Shown here one piece after another: positions 1 through 11,824 of a stretch of 64,000 nt of DNA. This DNA is from Arcuatula senhousia. Its lineage: Eukaryota; Mollusca; Bivalvia; Mytilida; Mytilidae. Made by a program: the position numbers and the translations under genes. Positions within the stretch are counted from its first letter, which is position 1; every line of letters starts with the position of its first letter. The stretch covers positions 37,849,275 to 37,913,274 of the forward strand of contig OZ020308.1 in assembly GCA_963971305.1 (NCBI GenBank). Reading direction: 5' to 3'. The notes beneath the pieces were generated by a model, which had not been told where the DNA came from, searched no databases, and was given only the letters and a program-made list of their open reading frames with translations.

Positions 1-2085
1 AAACAAAAGTTAATTTACGTTCGATATTCATTTTACGTTTGTTTTAGGTCTCGTTTTGTTTTGTGAATATCAAATGAATATCGAATGAATATCAAACAAA
101 AGTTAATTTACGTTCGATATTCATTTTACGTTCGTTTTAGGTCTAGTTTTGTTTTGTGAATATCAAATGAATATCAAGCAAAACTTAATTTACGTTCGAT
201 ATTCATTTTACGTTCGTTTTAGGTCTAGTTTTGTTTTGTGAATATCAAATGAATATCGAATGAATATCAAACAAAAGTTCATTTACGTTCGATATTCATT
301 TTATGTTCGTTTTAGGTTTATTATTGTTTTGTGTATATCAAATGAATATCAAACAAAACTTAATTTACGTTCGATATTCATTTTACGTTCGTTTTAGGTC
401 TAGTTTTGTTTTGTGAATATCAAATGAATATCAAACAAAAGTTAATTTACGTTCTATATTCATTTTACGTTCGTTTTAGGTCTAGTTTTGTTTTGTGAAT
501 ATCAAATGAATATCGAATGAATATCAAACAAAAGTTAATTTACGTTCGATATTCATTTAACGTTCGTTTTAGGTCTAGTTTTGTTTTGTGAATATCAAAT
601 GAATATCAAACAAAACTAAATTTACGTTCGATATTCATTTTACGTTCGTTTTAGGTCTAGTTTTGTTTTGTGAATATCAAATGAATATCAAACAAAACTA
701 AATTTACGTTCGATATTCATTTTACGTTCGTTTTAGGTCTAGTTTTGTTTTGTGAATATCAAATGAATATCGATTGAATATCAAACAAAACTTAATTTAC
801 GTCCGATATTCATTTTACCTTCGTTTTAGGTCTAGTTTTGTTTTGTGAATATCAAATGAATATCGAATTAATATCAAACAAAAATTAATTTACGTTCGAT
901 ATTCATTTTACGTTCGTTTTAGGTCTAGTTTTGTTTTGTGAATATCAAATGAATATCGAATGAATATCAAACAAAACTTAATTTACGTTCGATATTCATT
1001 TTACGTTCGTTTTAGGTCTAGTTTTGTTTTGTGAATATCAAATGAATATCAAACAAAAGTTAGTTTACGTTCGATATTCATTTTACGTTCGTTTTAGGTC
1101 TAGTTTTGTTTTGTGAATATCAAATGAATATCGAATGAATATCAAACAAAACTTAATTTACGTTCGATATTAATTTTACCTTCGTTTTAGGTCTAGTTTT
1201 GTTTTGTGAATATCAAATGAATATCGAATGAATATCACACAAAACTTAATTTACGTTCGATATTCATTTTACCTTCGCTTTAGGTCTAGTTTTGTTTTGT
1301 GAATATCAAATGAATATCGAATGAATATCAAACAAAACTTAATTTACGTTCGATATTCATTTTACGTTCGTTTTAGGTCTAGTTTTGTTTTGTGAATATC
1401 AAATGAATATCGAATGAATATCTAACCAAAGTTTATTTGTCATACGATATTCATTTGACGTTCGTTTTAGGTCTAGTTTTGTTTTGTGAATATCAAACCA
1501 AAGTTTCTTTCTGTTTGATATTCATTTGACATTCGTTTCTGGTGTCAATTTGTAATGTGAATATCAAATGAATATCAAACCAAAGAATAATTCCATTTTA
1601 TATTCATTTGAGATTCGTTTCGGGTCTAGGTATGTTATGTGAATATCAAATGAATATCGAATGAATATCAAACCAAAGTTTATTTGTCATTCGATATTCA
1701 TTTGACGTTCCTTTTAGGTCTATTTTTGTTTTGTGAATATCAAATGAATATCAAACCAAAGTTTCCTTCTGTTTGATATTCATTTGACATTCGTTTCCGG
1801 TGTCAGTTTGTAATGTGAATATCGAATGAATATCAAACCAAAGATTAATTCCATTCTATATTCATTTGAGATTCGTTTCGGGTCTAGGTATGTTATGTTA
1901 ATATGGAATGAATATCGAATGAATATCAAACCAAAGTTTATTTGTCATTCGATATTCATTGGACGTTCGTGTTAGGACTAGTTTTGTTTTGTGAATATCA
2001 AATGAATATCAAACCAAAGTTTCCCTCTGTTTGATATTCTTGTAATGTGAATATCCAATTAATATCAAACCAAAGATTAATTCCG
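1..2085. repeat. 82/93-bp tandem satellite array
   Basis: About 16 well-kept units run to roughly 1410, then diverged copies continue to about 2085. Successive GTTTTAGGTC landmarks at 41, 134 and 216 give unit lengths of 93 and 82 bp. The two forms differ by one extra 11-bp GAATGAATATC sub-repeat. Each unit pairs GAATATC-rich and GATATTC-rich halves, so units are partly self-complementary. The array begins outside the window, so its true length is unknown. No coding potential is seen. Confidence 0.93.
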
Positions 2086-2094
2086 TTCTATGTT

Positions 2095-2875
2095 AGTATG
2101 GTAGGTGCACCAAGAGATGCTAAGCACAATGCATGCTTCGGATGCTGGATGTGACCTATATTTTCCACATGAATGACCACTTACAGAAGAATGGTTAAAC
2201 TTTATTCCCACTTACCGACAAGTGCCACGTCAACCATATTGGTATGGTAGGTGCACTTAGTGATGCTTAGCAGAATGCATGCTTCGGATGCTGGCTGTGA
2301 CCTATATTTTCCGCACAAATGACCACTTATAGAAGAATGGTTAAAGTCAATTCCTTCTTACTGACAAGTGCCATAGCAACCATATTGGTATGGTAGGTGC
2401 ACCTAGTAATACTTAGCACAATGCATGCTTCGGATGCTGGATGATGTGACCTATATTTTCCACATGGATGAACTCTTTTAGAATAATGGTTAAAGTCCAT
2501 TCCCAATTACTGACATGTGCCACATCAACTATATTGGTATGGTAGGTGCACCTACATATGTAGTGATGCTTAGCACAATGCTTGCTTCAGATGCTGGCTG
2601 TGACCTATATTTTCCGCATGTATGACAATTTATAGAAAAGACTGGTTTAAGTCCATTCCTTCTTACTGACATGTGCCACATCAACTATATATTTATGTTA
2701 GGTGCAACTAATGATGCTTTGCACAATTCATGCTTACGATGCTGACTGTGACCTATAATTTCTGCATGAATGACCCCTTATAGAAGAATTGATAAAGTCC
2801 ATTCCTTCTTATTGACAAGTGCCATAGCAACCATATCGATATGGTAGGTGCACCTAGTGATGCTTTAATGATTGC
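2095..2875. repeat. ~146-bp tandem repeat, about 5-6 copies
   Basis: The landmark GGTAGGTGCAC recurs at about 2100, 2246, 2392, 2541, 2697 and 2843. Most spacings are 146 bp; others are slightly longer. The unit carries the phrases GATGCTTAGCACAATGCATG and GACAAGTGCCATAGCAACC. It is unrelated to the preceding array. A detached 49-bp piece nearly identical to 2787-2835 sits at 3417-3465, so the array was once longer or was broken by insertions. Confidence 0.88.
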
Positions 2876-3057
2876 TGGAAAAAATAAATGTTGAGAGATG
2901 GGGCATTATGTCGTTTGGACATATTCTTGTTTATACTTTTGGCTTTATGTATTAATTTCATTATTTCATGTTTTATTTCCTGTCTTTAAACTTGGTTTTA
3001 CCTCAAAATTTATCTATTATTTGTAATTGGTTTTGGTTTAAAGGATGGCTGAGAAAT

Positions 3058-3200
3058 CACAGGCGCTTGGGTCCATGATTTTTTTTAATATAATAACGTG
3101 TATATAAAAATCTTCATCTCCTCTATATACTTTTTCCACATGAAATTTTTTATATACACGTTATTATATTAAAAAAAAATCCTGGACCCAAGCGCCTGTG
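3058..3200. mobile_element. 143-bp hairpin MITE with 8-bp target duplication
   Basis: The ends are inverted repeats beginning CACAGGCGCTTGGG, with arms of about 55 bp around a short AT-rich loop. The octamer TGAGAAAT flanks both sides (3050-3057 and 3201-3208). An 8-bp target duplication with C/A-rich termini suggests the hAT superfamily. It has no coding capacity and would need a transposase supplied in trans. Confidence 0.85.
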
Positions 3201-3468
3201 TGAGAAATCACTGACAGTACCAAAATCGAATGGCAATCAATCAATATGATTTGGCTTAATGTTAATGTCACGGTAGCCAGGTGGATACCATGCGATGTAA
3301 ATTTGGCCCAAAGGTAGAAATAACGATAACACAATTCTTTATTCATATTGCAATATCTATGTATCATCTATCATCTCATCTACATGTATTACAGCTATAT
3401 GTGCATCTATGTCAAATTTTGATAAAGTCCATTCCTTCTTATTGACAAGTGCCATAGCAACCATAGTG

Positions 3469-3534
3469 TCAGTGCGTAAATCCGTGTCACGTGATCGATG
3501 TACAATTCTATTTATATCAAACATATAAAATCAA
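3469..3534 (+). repeat. 66-bp direct repeat, left copy
   Basis: Starts TCAGTGCGTAAATCC and ends AAAATCAA. It is identical along its whole length to 3896-3961. It contains TCACGTGA and ATCGAT. The pair flanks a truncated retroelement tail at 3535-3721. Confidence 0.95.
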
Positions 3535-3721
3535 TGTTTGAGCACCTGAGTTCACGCTTGTTTCGACTGGAGTTCGCGTTGTTGATTGATATTCAGTTGT
3601 TTTGTGTTTCCATGTTTTACATGTTGTCTGTGTTTGTCCTGTTCTTGTTGGTGTTTACTGGTTTTGTCTCTGCTCTTTCGGACTATTGACATTCGAATAC
3701 CCCATTGGTACCTCTGCTTCT
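3535..3721 (+). mobile_element. 3' tail fragment of the YIDD-type retroelement
   Basis: Matches, in forward orientation, the segment downstream of the reverse-transcriptase stop codon at 4240-4566 (minus strand) and the copies at 30930-31290 and 62100-62210. It starts near GAGCACCTGAGTTCACGC and ends at GGTACCTCTGCTTCTTT, where all copies lose similarity. It is read as a heavily 5'-truncated insertion. The 63-codon reading frame here recurs between copies because the DNA is repeated, and is not evidence of a protein. Confidence 0.75.
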
Positions 3722-3895
3722 TTCAAAACTACAAATAAAAAATAACATTCATAAATACATGTTTACATCATTACTCAACAAGAAATGATCAAAATCAATC
3801 ATAAAAAACTTCAAAACATACAAGAAATATTAAATATTTTACAAAAATGATCTTTGCGAAAAATCAATAAAAACATACTGGGCCTCACGTTTAAT

Positions 3896-3961
3896 TCAGT
3901 GCGTAAATCCGTGTCACGTGATCGATGTACAATTCTATTTATATCAAACATATAAAATCAA
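3896..3961 (+). repeat. 66-bp direct repeat, right copy
   Basis: Perfect copy of 3469-3534. Between the two copies lie the 187-bp retroelement tail and about 174 bp of unassigned AT-rich DNA (3722-3895). The perfect identity suggests a recent duplication. Confidence 0.95.
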
Positions 3962-4239
3962 GAAACATCAAAAACGAAAGGAAACTAATAATTTCGGCAC
4001 CATAAATTGTAAAATAACATTGTTAAAACATTTATACGTGTTCAATCGATCAAATAAAGGTTATATCGGAAAAATAAACAATGTGTCAAATGTGAAACAT
4101 TTGTAATTGTACGTATAAAATCAATTATTTTCAAAGAACTTATGTTTAAAATGTTGCTGGAGGTGAATAAGATACAAAGTAATCAATGAAATAATTAACA
4201 TACCTCTTTGGGCTTACAAAATCGCAAAATATGGTTACA

Positions 4240-4566
4240 GAATTTTCTTCTCCACGGCGATTGTGAGGCAAACTAATAAAGAAGCAAAGGTGTACCAAAG
4301 GGGTAATCAGTATCATAAAACCGTAAAAACAAGGACAAAACCGGCAGACAAAAAATCATCACAACAAAACAAACCACATAACAACATAAAACACACACAT
4401 ACATAACAACAAAACCGCATTCAGCAACGCGAACTCAAGTCGAAACGAGAGTGAACTCAGGTGCTCCGGAAGAGTAAGCAGTTCCTGCTTGCTATAGCAC
4501 ACCCGTCACAAAGCCAAAGATCGATTAAGTGTTGGTCAAATCCGGAAAGGATGACATTACAAAACT
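4240..4566 (-). mobile_element. 3' region of the YIDD-type retroelement
   Basis: Directly downstream (minus strand) of the reverse-transcriptase stop. Read on the minus strand it carries the same landmarks as the other copies: GCTATAGCAAGCAGGAACTG, CGGAGCACCTGAGTTCAC, and a terminal GGTACACCTTTGCTTC. This links the short repeats at 3535, 30930 and 62100 to a reverse-transcriptase element as its 3' end. Confidence 0.75.
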
Positions 4567-5170
4567 CTATGTCAAACCAACATCTGTGTTCATCTGAGAG
4601 ATAGAAATCCCGTTTTTGTATACAAGCACATGATGTCGTCCGTAAAATTTCTTGAGTGATGACAACAACCTGGGAACAACGTACCCCTGTGTTAACAATT
4701 TGCTTGTCAGCCGTGCAGCTCTATCAAGGAAGTCGTTGTACTCCCCGCAAGCTCTGGAATATCGAATCAATTGTGATACGTAAACTCCATATGCTGGAGC
4801 GGACGGAATTTTGCTACACAGAAAGGGAAAGTCAACTATTGGAAAGTTGAAGTCATCACGTTTGTCATAGAGCCTTGTACAAAGCCTTCCTTGTGTGTCA
4901 ATTTCAAGAAATAGATCCAAATATGAAGCGGACCTCCTAGAATCTGTATTGTCTTTTATCTCAAGTTCCTTCGGATATATGAGATGTAAAGAGTCACCAA
5001 AGTGAGGATTGTTTAGTGAAAGGACATCATCAATATAACGAAATGTGAGATTGAAGGATAAAGCAAGTTTGCGGTCCTTTTGTTCTAGAAGTGATTGTAA
5101 GAAGTCTGCTTCATATGAATGAAGAAACAAATCGGCAAGCAATGGTGCACAATTTGTGCCCGTTGGGATA
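4567..5170 (-). pseudogene. Reverse transcriptase, C-terminal part (YIDD box), interrupted
   Basis: An open stretch of about 200 codons. Seen near its start is a GTNCAPLLADLF segment, then FRYIDDVLSLNN with the YIDD catalytic pair, then SASYLDL, KRDDFNFPIV and a GRHH-containing end, and a stop at 4567. These blocks belong to a retroelement RT that is abundant in invertebrate genomes. A Penelope-like clade is my best guess but not established; no GIY-YIG endonuclease is visible downstream. The N-terminal palm half lies at 7045-7314 on the same strand, separated by an inserted 1.9-kb element. The piece has no internal stop, so the interruption looks fairly recent. It cannot be active as it stands. 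Confidence 0.8.
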
Positions 5171-7044
5171 CCCAGTCAGCATGTAAACGTTGGCCCATCG
5201 TTGGCCCAACGTATCACGTTACGTTGGCCCTATGTTGTAAAACTACGTTGGCCCAACGTATAAGTGCAAGTTGGGCCAACGTAGGCCCAACATGTTGGCA
5301 TAACGTTGGCCCAACGTTGTATAATTTACAGTACTACATTGGCACAATGTTGGCCCATCGTTGGTAATATGTTGGCATTATGATGGCCAACCGTTGGCAT
5401 TATGTTGGCCAACCGTTGGCTATACGTTGGCATTATGTTGGCCAACTTTATACTACTTTGGAATAATGCTAGTTCATCGACGTCATTCTGTTGATCCAAT
5501 ATATATCCTTCTCCAAGATCTGTATCTGAAATGTATTTTTAGATAATAATAAGACTCGATGTTAAATAAAGGTAAGATTTTTTATAAAGTTCGCATTTTA
5601 CAAGCAAACAACAAAGTTCTATTTTATTTTCATTCAAATTTTCGTTGTCTGTTTTAAAAACATTTTTTTTCAACATGAAGTAGATTTTGCCGCGACATAC
5701 AGGAATCTAGAAAAAAAAACATCCAATTGAAAACATTAAAACAGCTATACATATAATGAACACTATTTCAAATTCTGCCTTCATTAGCACTATATGAAAC
5801 TAATCGCAATTTTAAGTATAAAACAATCTTCAAATATACTAATCTTAGTGCATGATTATTTCCCATTATTAAATCAGGGATTAATGATCAAGTAAACGTG
5901 CATTGCAGTTATATAAGAAAAAATATTGGGATCAAAGTCCTAAACGTAAGTAACAAAGTATTATAAATGTATATTAAACAAATAAATGTTAATGAATTAA
6001 AACGACAATAAATTTGAATTTCATATCTCACTTTTAAATTTAAGTTACATATAATGTAATATAAAATCAAAACTTACATGTCTTTCCTCAACTCGTTAAA
6101 CTGTTAACAATTATTCTGAACTACATCCGATAGCTAGTTACTATGACAACTGGCAGTTAAGATAATGTGTTGTGTGGAAAGACCATCTGTTTGTTCTTAT
6201 ATATCAATTATCATCGTCTTATCATAGATTGCATGCTGTGTGTATCAATTTATCCAGGCAATAATGCTGACCTTATTTTTATCAGATAATTATCTTTAGA
6301 AAACTATGTACAATGTTTTGTATTCTAGGCAATACATATAAACAATTTAATATGGAATGCTAAATTTTAAAAATATTTTTTTCTCATATTAAAATAAACA
6401 TTTTTTTTCTCCAAAATATTCATGGTTAGCCAACGTTGGACCTACGTTGGGCCAACATAGTATTTAGAAGAAAAGAAAAAAAAATCAGAAACGAATGCTT
6501 TAAATCAAAATTGTGAAATTATTTTATTGTGTAATTTATATAACCGATATTACATGTATAAGGATTCCAAAAATTTTGTTCGAAAATGTGAATAAAGACT
6601 TTATCTTTGTCCAACGCGTGACCAACGTTAGGCCAACATTGGGCCAACATAGTCATTCAGGATTTTCTAAACAGTTATAAAGCAGTGTTAGGTTCTTTAT
6701 CCATAAACGCTATAAACAGAACTATTCAAATCTTCAATCATTAATGGTAGAGTATTCTGATTTAATTTTATGATCCAATGTTGGGCCTACGTTGGCCCAA
6801 CGTTGGACAATATCTTTGCTTTAAAAGTATAATAAATGAGTACTATGTCATTATTTCATAATTTGATCCAACTTTATTCAATATTTTTTTGAAAGGTGTA
6901 AGGAAATGATTTTTAAACCTGACCAACAATTTTCAAATACTACGTAGTGCCAATGTTGGCCCAACGTTGTTTTGCCAACCCTAACATATTGCCAACCTGC
7001 CGACCAATTGCCAACGTTGGCCCAACATAAGCATGCTGACTGGG
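5171..7044. mobile_element. 1.87-kb TIR element with palindromic GTTGGCCCAAC repeats
   Basis: The ends are the inverted pair CCCAGTCAGCATG (5171-5183) and CATGCTGACTGGG (7032-7044). Just inside each end are many copies of the palindromic motif ACGTTGGCCCAACGT, dense at 5185-5450 and 6950-7030 and scattered at 6425, 6610 and 6780. The centre (5490-6420) is very AT-rich without a convincing ORF. It sits inside the reverse-transcriptase frame. A TA flanks each end, but a TA duplication does not restore the RT frame (see findings). Apparently non-autonomous; superfamily unknown. Confidence 0.85.
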
Positions 7045-7314
7045 TACATATTGTTTGCTGAAAACATGTCCACCAAACTGTACAAATATGTTGTCGATTA
7101 GAAAATTGAGCATTTCTATTATTTGATCTTCTGTAAATTTGTTTTTCTTGCTAGACTCTTGGATGACAAAGTAAGTCTTTTTATAACCGACTACCAAATA
7201 CTTGTACCTGCGTTTTCCGTTCTTTTTGATAAAGCTACGTTTAATCAGCTGTGCCAAACGAGATTTTAATTGTGAATGTGGAATTGAAGTATATAATGTA
7301 GAGAAATCAAACGA
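7045..7314 (-). pseudogene. Reverse transcriptase, N-terminal palm part, interrupted
   Basis: Read on the minus strand from about 7314 this gives a palm motif of the form FDFSTLYTSIPH, then a basic KKNGKRRYKYL stretch, then FLIDNIFVQFGGHVFSKQ, where it meets the inserted element. In related proteins these blocks precede the GTNCAP and YIDD blocks found at 4567-5170, in the same order and strand, so the two pieces were one gene. Similarity stops near 7314, so the copy is 5'-truncated and lacks the beginning of the RT and anything before it. Confidence 0.78.
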
Positions 7315-7559
7315 TTAAATGATAATCGGAAACGGACAAAATTTCTGGTTTTTAAAATTATTTTTGCGTTACGCACAGTGTTGGTGCTACATAACATTAC
7401 AGACATTGCACTGAATATCGACGTCGCATTAAACAATTTAGCATTTTTTGTGCCGGTCTTTGCTCTTTTTTTTCTATTTTATATATTGTTACTGTTGGTT
7501 TTCGTCTAAACTACACAGATACACATATGTTGTAGATATTATTGTGCTTAATCATATGC

Positions 7560-8526
7560 AATTTAAATTGTTGAAATATCTTGTATAGTTTTCAAGATAT
7601 AGGGCTAAGTAAGTGCAAAATTTGGCAAAAAATATGAAAAAGGGCAACAACTCCAACATCAGCCGTCAAATCTTTTTTTTTTTAATTTCAGGACAGGTAG
7701 ATCTTGATATGCTGATCACTTTTTATTCTTGCACAATTTTGATATCTGTAACCGTTTTTGAGTTCTGAGCAAAAAACTGCAATTTACCCGCATGTTCTAT
7801 TTTTAGCCATGGCGGCCATTTTTTTTAACGAATCAAAAATCCGAACAATAGAATTAAAGCATATATGCTAATTAACAAGTATGCCAACTTTAAACGCAGT
7901 TGGTCTTATGGTGTCAGACAAGTTAATCTTTGAAATTCAGGGGAAAAGTAATGAAAAATGGTAAATTTTGACGTTTTAAGGGCAATAACTCCTAAAAGGA
8001 ATGGTCGTACAGCTTTAACCTATTTACATGAAATGTAGATCTTGATGTGCGTGCTTAATTATAAGCAATTTGAATTTTTGAAATATCTTGTATAGTTTTT
8101 AAGATATAGGGCTAAATAAGTGCAAAATTTGGAAGAAATCAAGAAAAAGGGCAATAACTCCTACATCAGTTGTTGGATCTTTTTGAAAATTTCTGGGCAG
8201 GTAGATCTTGAGGTGCTGATGACTTTTAATCTGTCAGAATTTTGATATCTGTTACCGTTTTTGAGTTATTTGCAAAAAACTGCAATTTACCCCTATGTTC
8301 TTTTTTCAGCCACAGTGGCCATGTTTTTTGACGAATCGAAAATCCGAACGATGAATTTGTTAAGGACATACTATAGAACAACCCTACCAAGTTTCATTAC
8401 ATTTGGCTAAGCGGTTTTAGAGAAGAAGATTTTTTTGAAAAGTTGAACGACGGACGAAGGACGACGGACGGACGACGGACGCCAAGTGATGGCAAAAGCT
8501 CACATTGCCTTCGGCAAGGTGAGTTA
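7560..8526. mobile_element. Hairpin-ended repeat, two internal modules
   Basis: Two diverged direct copies of a ~400-bp module (about 7560-7960 and 8040-8420) share AAATATCTTGTATAGTTTT and GGGCAAxAACTCC phrases. The 3' end carries a GACGGACGACGGACG-rich stretch and a terminal hairpin: CTCACATTGCC, loop TTC, then GGCAAGGTGAG (8500-8524). Non-coding. The same family occurs inverted at 8842-9430 and, decayed, at 13809 and 19170. Confidence 0.75.
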
Positions 8527-8841
8527 AAAAGTATAACTTCATACACGTAGTTCATTGCACGCCAAAAGGTATCAATTATGGAAAAGTTTTTTTTACCGTG
8601 CCTGTAAGTAAGAAGAAGTTAAACTTTAAATTTTTACTTGTGTAGTCACGTGAACTTTTTGCGTGTTTAAAATGATATAAAGCCGTCGTAGTTAGAATAC
8701 ATGAAAATAAAGTTACAATTGAATTTGTAAGTCATTTTATTGGAAATGACGCATCGATTTGCTTAAGGATATTTTTACTTTGGACATGACGGACATTAGC
8801 AAAACATGGTCTCTTGTGTCCCGGTCTTGTTCTTATTTTTT

Positions 8842-9430
8842 AGCTCACCTTGACCGAAGGTCCATGTGAGCTATTGCTATCACTTGGCGTCCGTCGTCGT
8901 CCGTCGTCCGTCGTCAGTCGTCGTCCGTCGTCAGTCGTCCGTCGTCGTTAACATTTTTCAAGCGTTAACTCCTCTAACACCATAAGTCCAGTGGCTTTAA
9001 AATTTGGCACAGTTGTCTATTAGCATAGGTAGTATAAAACTAGCGTGGGGATTTTTGATTCGTCGAAAAAACTTGGCCGCCATGGCTTAAAATAGAACAT
9101 AGGGGTAAATTGCAGTTTTTTGCAAATAACTCAAAAACGGTTACAGATATCAAAATTCTGGCAGGAGAAAAGTGTTAAGCGCCTCAAGATCTACCTGCCC
9201 TGAAATTTTCAAGAAGATCCAACAACCCATGTAGGAGTTATTGCCCTTTTTCTGGATGTTTTGCAAATTTTGCACTTATTAAGCTCAATATCTTAAAAAA
9301 TATTCAAGATATTACAGAAATTTAAATTGCATGTTGTTAAGCACATCAAGATCTACAAAATTTGTAATTAGGTCAACGTTATAGGACCATTCCTTTTAGG
9401 AGTTATTCCCCTTAGAACGTCGAAATTATC
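8842..9430. mobile_element. Inverted copy of the hairpin-ended repeat
   Basis: Starts AGCTCACCTTGACCGAAGGTC, folding as a hairpin with CATGTGAGCT, then a run of CGTCCGTCGTCC. It then follows the reverse complement of the 8040-8420 module, including GGAGTTATTGCCC and ACTCAAAAACGGTTACAGAT. With 7560-8526 it makes an imperfect inverted repeat around a 315-bp spacer. Confidence 0.75.
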
Positions 9431-10653
9431 CTTTTTAACAGCATTTCCATGTTACATTTAAAACGTTAAAATTATTGACCAACTTCTACCTTCTGTTTTG
9501 GGTCCTTTGTGTGGGCATTAGTGTCCCATGCACACATTCCTCCTTTATGTTTGATAATTTTAGAAAAGTTAAGAATTCAAAGTTTGATGTTTTATGATAC
9601 TAGTATGTTTTTGAAAAATATTGAAGAATAACCAAAGTATTTATATTTCTGATGACGTCTGTGGCCGTGAAATGCTTGAGCGTTAACTCCTGTCTTAGAA
9701 TGATAATACTTAAGGTTTACATTTGCATCCACATCTTTTGGCCTTAACTTTGATATTCCGGTTGAGTAACGGCGAGTTGAACTACTAGTAATTTAATTTT
9801 AGAAATTGTAAAATTTCTAAAATTCTCATTGGTCGATCTTAGTCATAATTTGGGTCCCATTTAGGCAAATTTTGGTTTAAGTGTTCTGTGCTTTTCATTC
9901 ATTTTCATATATAGTGTTTGGCATTTGCAATGTTTTGGGTAGAGTTCCTCTGATCATGCTTCATTAGACAAAAGCATTCGTCAGACAAAGCAAAAGTTAT
10001 TGTCTAAGACTTTGTTATAATTTCGATTTCATTAATTAAACAAAAAATAACATAAATTAACCGCACTTAAACTGGCTAAATGTTTACATATACAATATAT
10101 TAACAAATTTGAGAATAAGGATAAATGTAATAACTCCCCCCAACCCAACCCAACCCCCACAAACACACACACTACGACAAGAAAACAGAACGCGAAAAAA
10201 GACAACCCCTCACGATTTGGCTTTAAACTTGTGTCGAATCCATTTTGAATAATTTACAAATGCAATATGTTAAAACTATATAAACTTGATTTGGCCATGG
10301 GGAGGTTTACAACGAAAGAAAACATGTATACAAAGTTTAACTAAACAAAGAACTCTTTATACTTGATCTTAACTTAAAATTATCGTAGTTATATAGGAAT
10401 CATGCAATGCTATCACCAGCCAGTAGAACAGAGCCTTGTTTGTGAATAGATCTTTCAAGGGGCTAATCAAAATGTGATAGGAACTTTCATTTTTGAAATA
10501 TTATCTAATAGGACAGAGAGTATGTTAAAAATAGTATTTACAAACAAAATGCATCGCATCAATCGAACGTTTGTTCCCTTTGATGTTTATTATATGCGTC
10601 ATATCTCATACAAAACTAATTTCAAAGAAGCAGCAGCTTTCAATTTGGAAGTC
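9431..10653. other. Intergenic and upstream region of the C1q gene
   Basis: AT-rich DNA with a C/A-rich low-complexity patch at 10135-10175 (CCCAACCCAACCC then CACACACAC). An in-frame upstream ATG at 10474 could extend the C1q reading frame by 60 codons. The extension is not signal-like, so it is probably 5' UTR. I see no convincing core promoter. Confidence 0.5.
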
Positions 10654-11752
10654 ATGGATTTTAAAATAGTTATTCTTGTGCTTTGTTTGAGTCCAACATT
10701 TGGGAAATCGGTCAACAATATGACATCTAATGGAGACCAAATTGTGACCATGAATATGTTTGAGGAACTGAAGAAAAATCTTACGGACACGTTTACACAA
10801 ATGATAACGCATGGTAAGAATTGTCTATTTTTTTCTGGGAAAGGGATAGCATTACAATAATTAAGGAATCAGAAAATAAAATTGTGCTGCTAATTGTATA
10901 ATATTTGACTTATGTTTCTACTTTTATCAAAATTTGCGTTGTGCTCGATTTAGATGAATCAGGGGAAATGACCCTTACTGAGGTGGTAACTTTATATACC
11001 TTAAGAAACGAACAACAAACAGTCGCAGCTATACCATCTTACGATTTCCATTTTCAAAATATGTAATAGTAAGCGTTTTCTGCATTTCAGGATAGACCCT
11101 TTTAGAAACACATGGTTTTACGGTTGGTTTTACAGGCAGAATAAGTTATATATTTCTAAAAGGCTGAATTACATGTAACATGGCACTTTAAATACACGAT
11201 AAATGTCTTAGAATGCATATAGATTGGAACAATTATTGTATTTGTATTACAACGAACTAGACTATAAGTACATATCCGTTGTTAATTTAGATTGGGGCAT
11301 ACTAAAAACATGTTTGTTTTTTATACTTAGGAGTAGGTTCCCAGACTGAACGTGTGTTTTTCTACGTCGGAATGCCATCAAATGATGTTACTTATAATAA
11401 GAACTCAATTGTGAAATTTAGCACTGTTCTGTATAATGAAGGAAACCATTTTAATCCAGGTGATAGCGTGTTTGTCGCACCCGTATCCGGACTTTACTTG
11501 TTTTCATGGACTGTACAGTGTCATAGCAGCAAGTCAATACACACCGAGCTTAAAGTCGACAATGTCATGAAAGAAAAGCTTTTGTCTACTAATCCTGGAG
11601 GTTACTTTTCCAATTCACGTGATGTTCTTGCTAAAGTAAAGAAAAATGACCACGTATGGATCGAAACAAGTTCCTCGTTTACAGAAAATTATTTCATGTG
11701 GTACTACAACACAGGCGGCTCATTCATGGGCGTACTCTTGATTGAAGACTAA
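10654..11752 (+). CDS. Secreted C1q-domain protein (two exons)
   Basis: Exon 1 is 10654-10813 (donor GGTAAGAA) and exon 2 is 11331-11752 (acceptor TACTTAG), joined in phase 1 to give 193 residues. The chosen ATG opens a signal peptide (MDFKIVILVLCLSPTFG). A short polar linker follows, whose NMFEELKKNLTDTF stretch could be a brief coiled coil. From about residue 62 to the end lies a C1q jelly-roll domain with the family blocks FNPGDSVFVAPVSGLYLFSW and GGSFMGVLLIED. No collagen repeat is present, as in most bivalve C1qDC proteins. Established for the family: soluble pattern-recognition lectins of haemolymph, often trimeric through the C1q head. Ligand specificity cannot be read here. Upstream untranslated exons are possible. 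The frame is intact. Confidence 0.9.
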
Positions 11753-11824
11753 TGACGTAAAGTGCTGATCATAAGTTTATCATACAGGCAACTGTATGGA
11801 ACGCCATAGCTGCCTTATGATGAT

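Noticed and set aside
10474..10653. Extended start for the C1q protein
   Set aside because: The upstream extension would bury a good signal peptide 60 residues into the protein; the ATG at 10654 is preferred.
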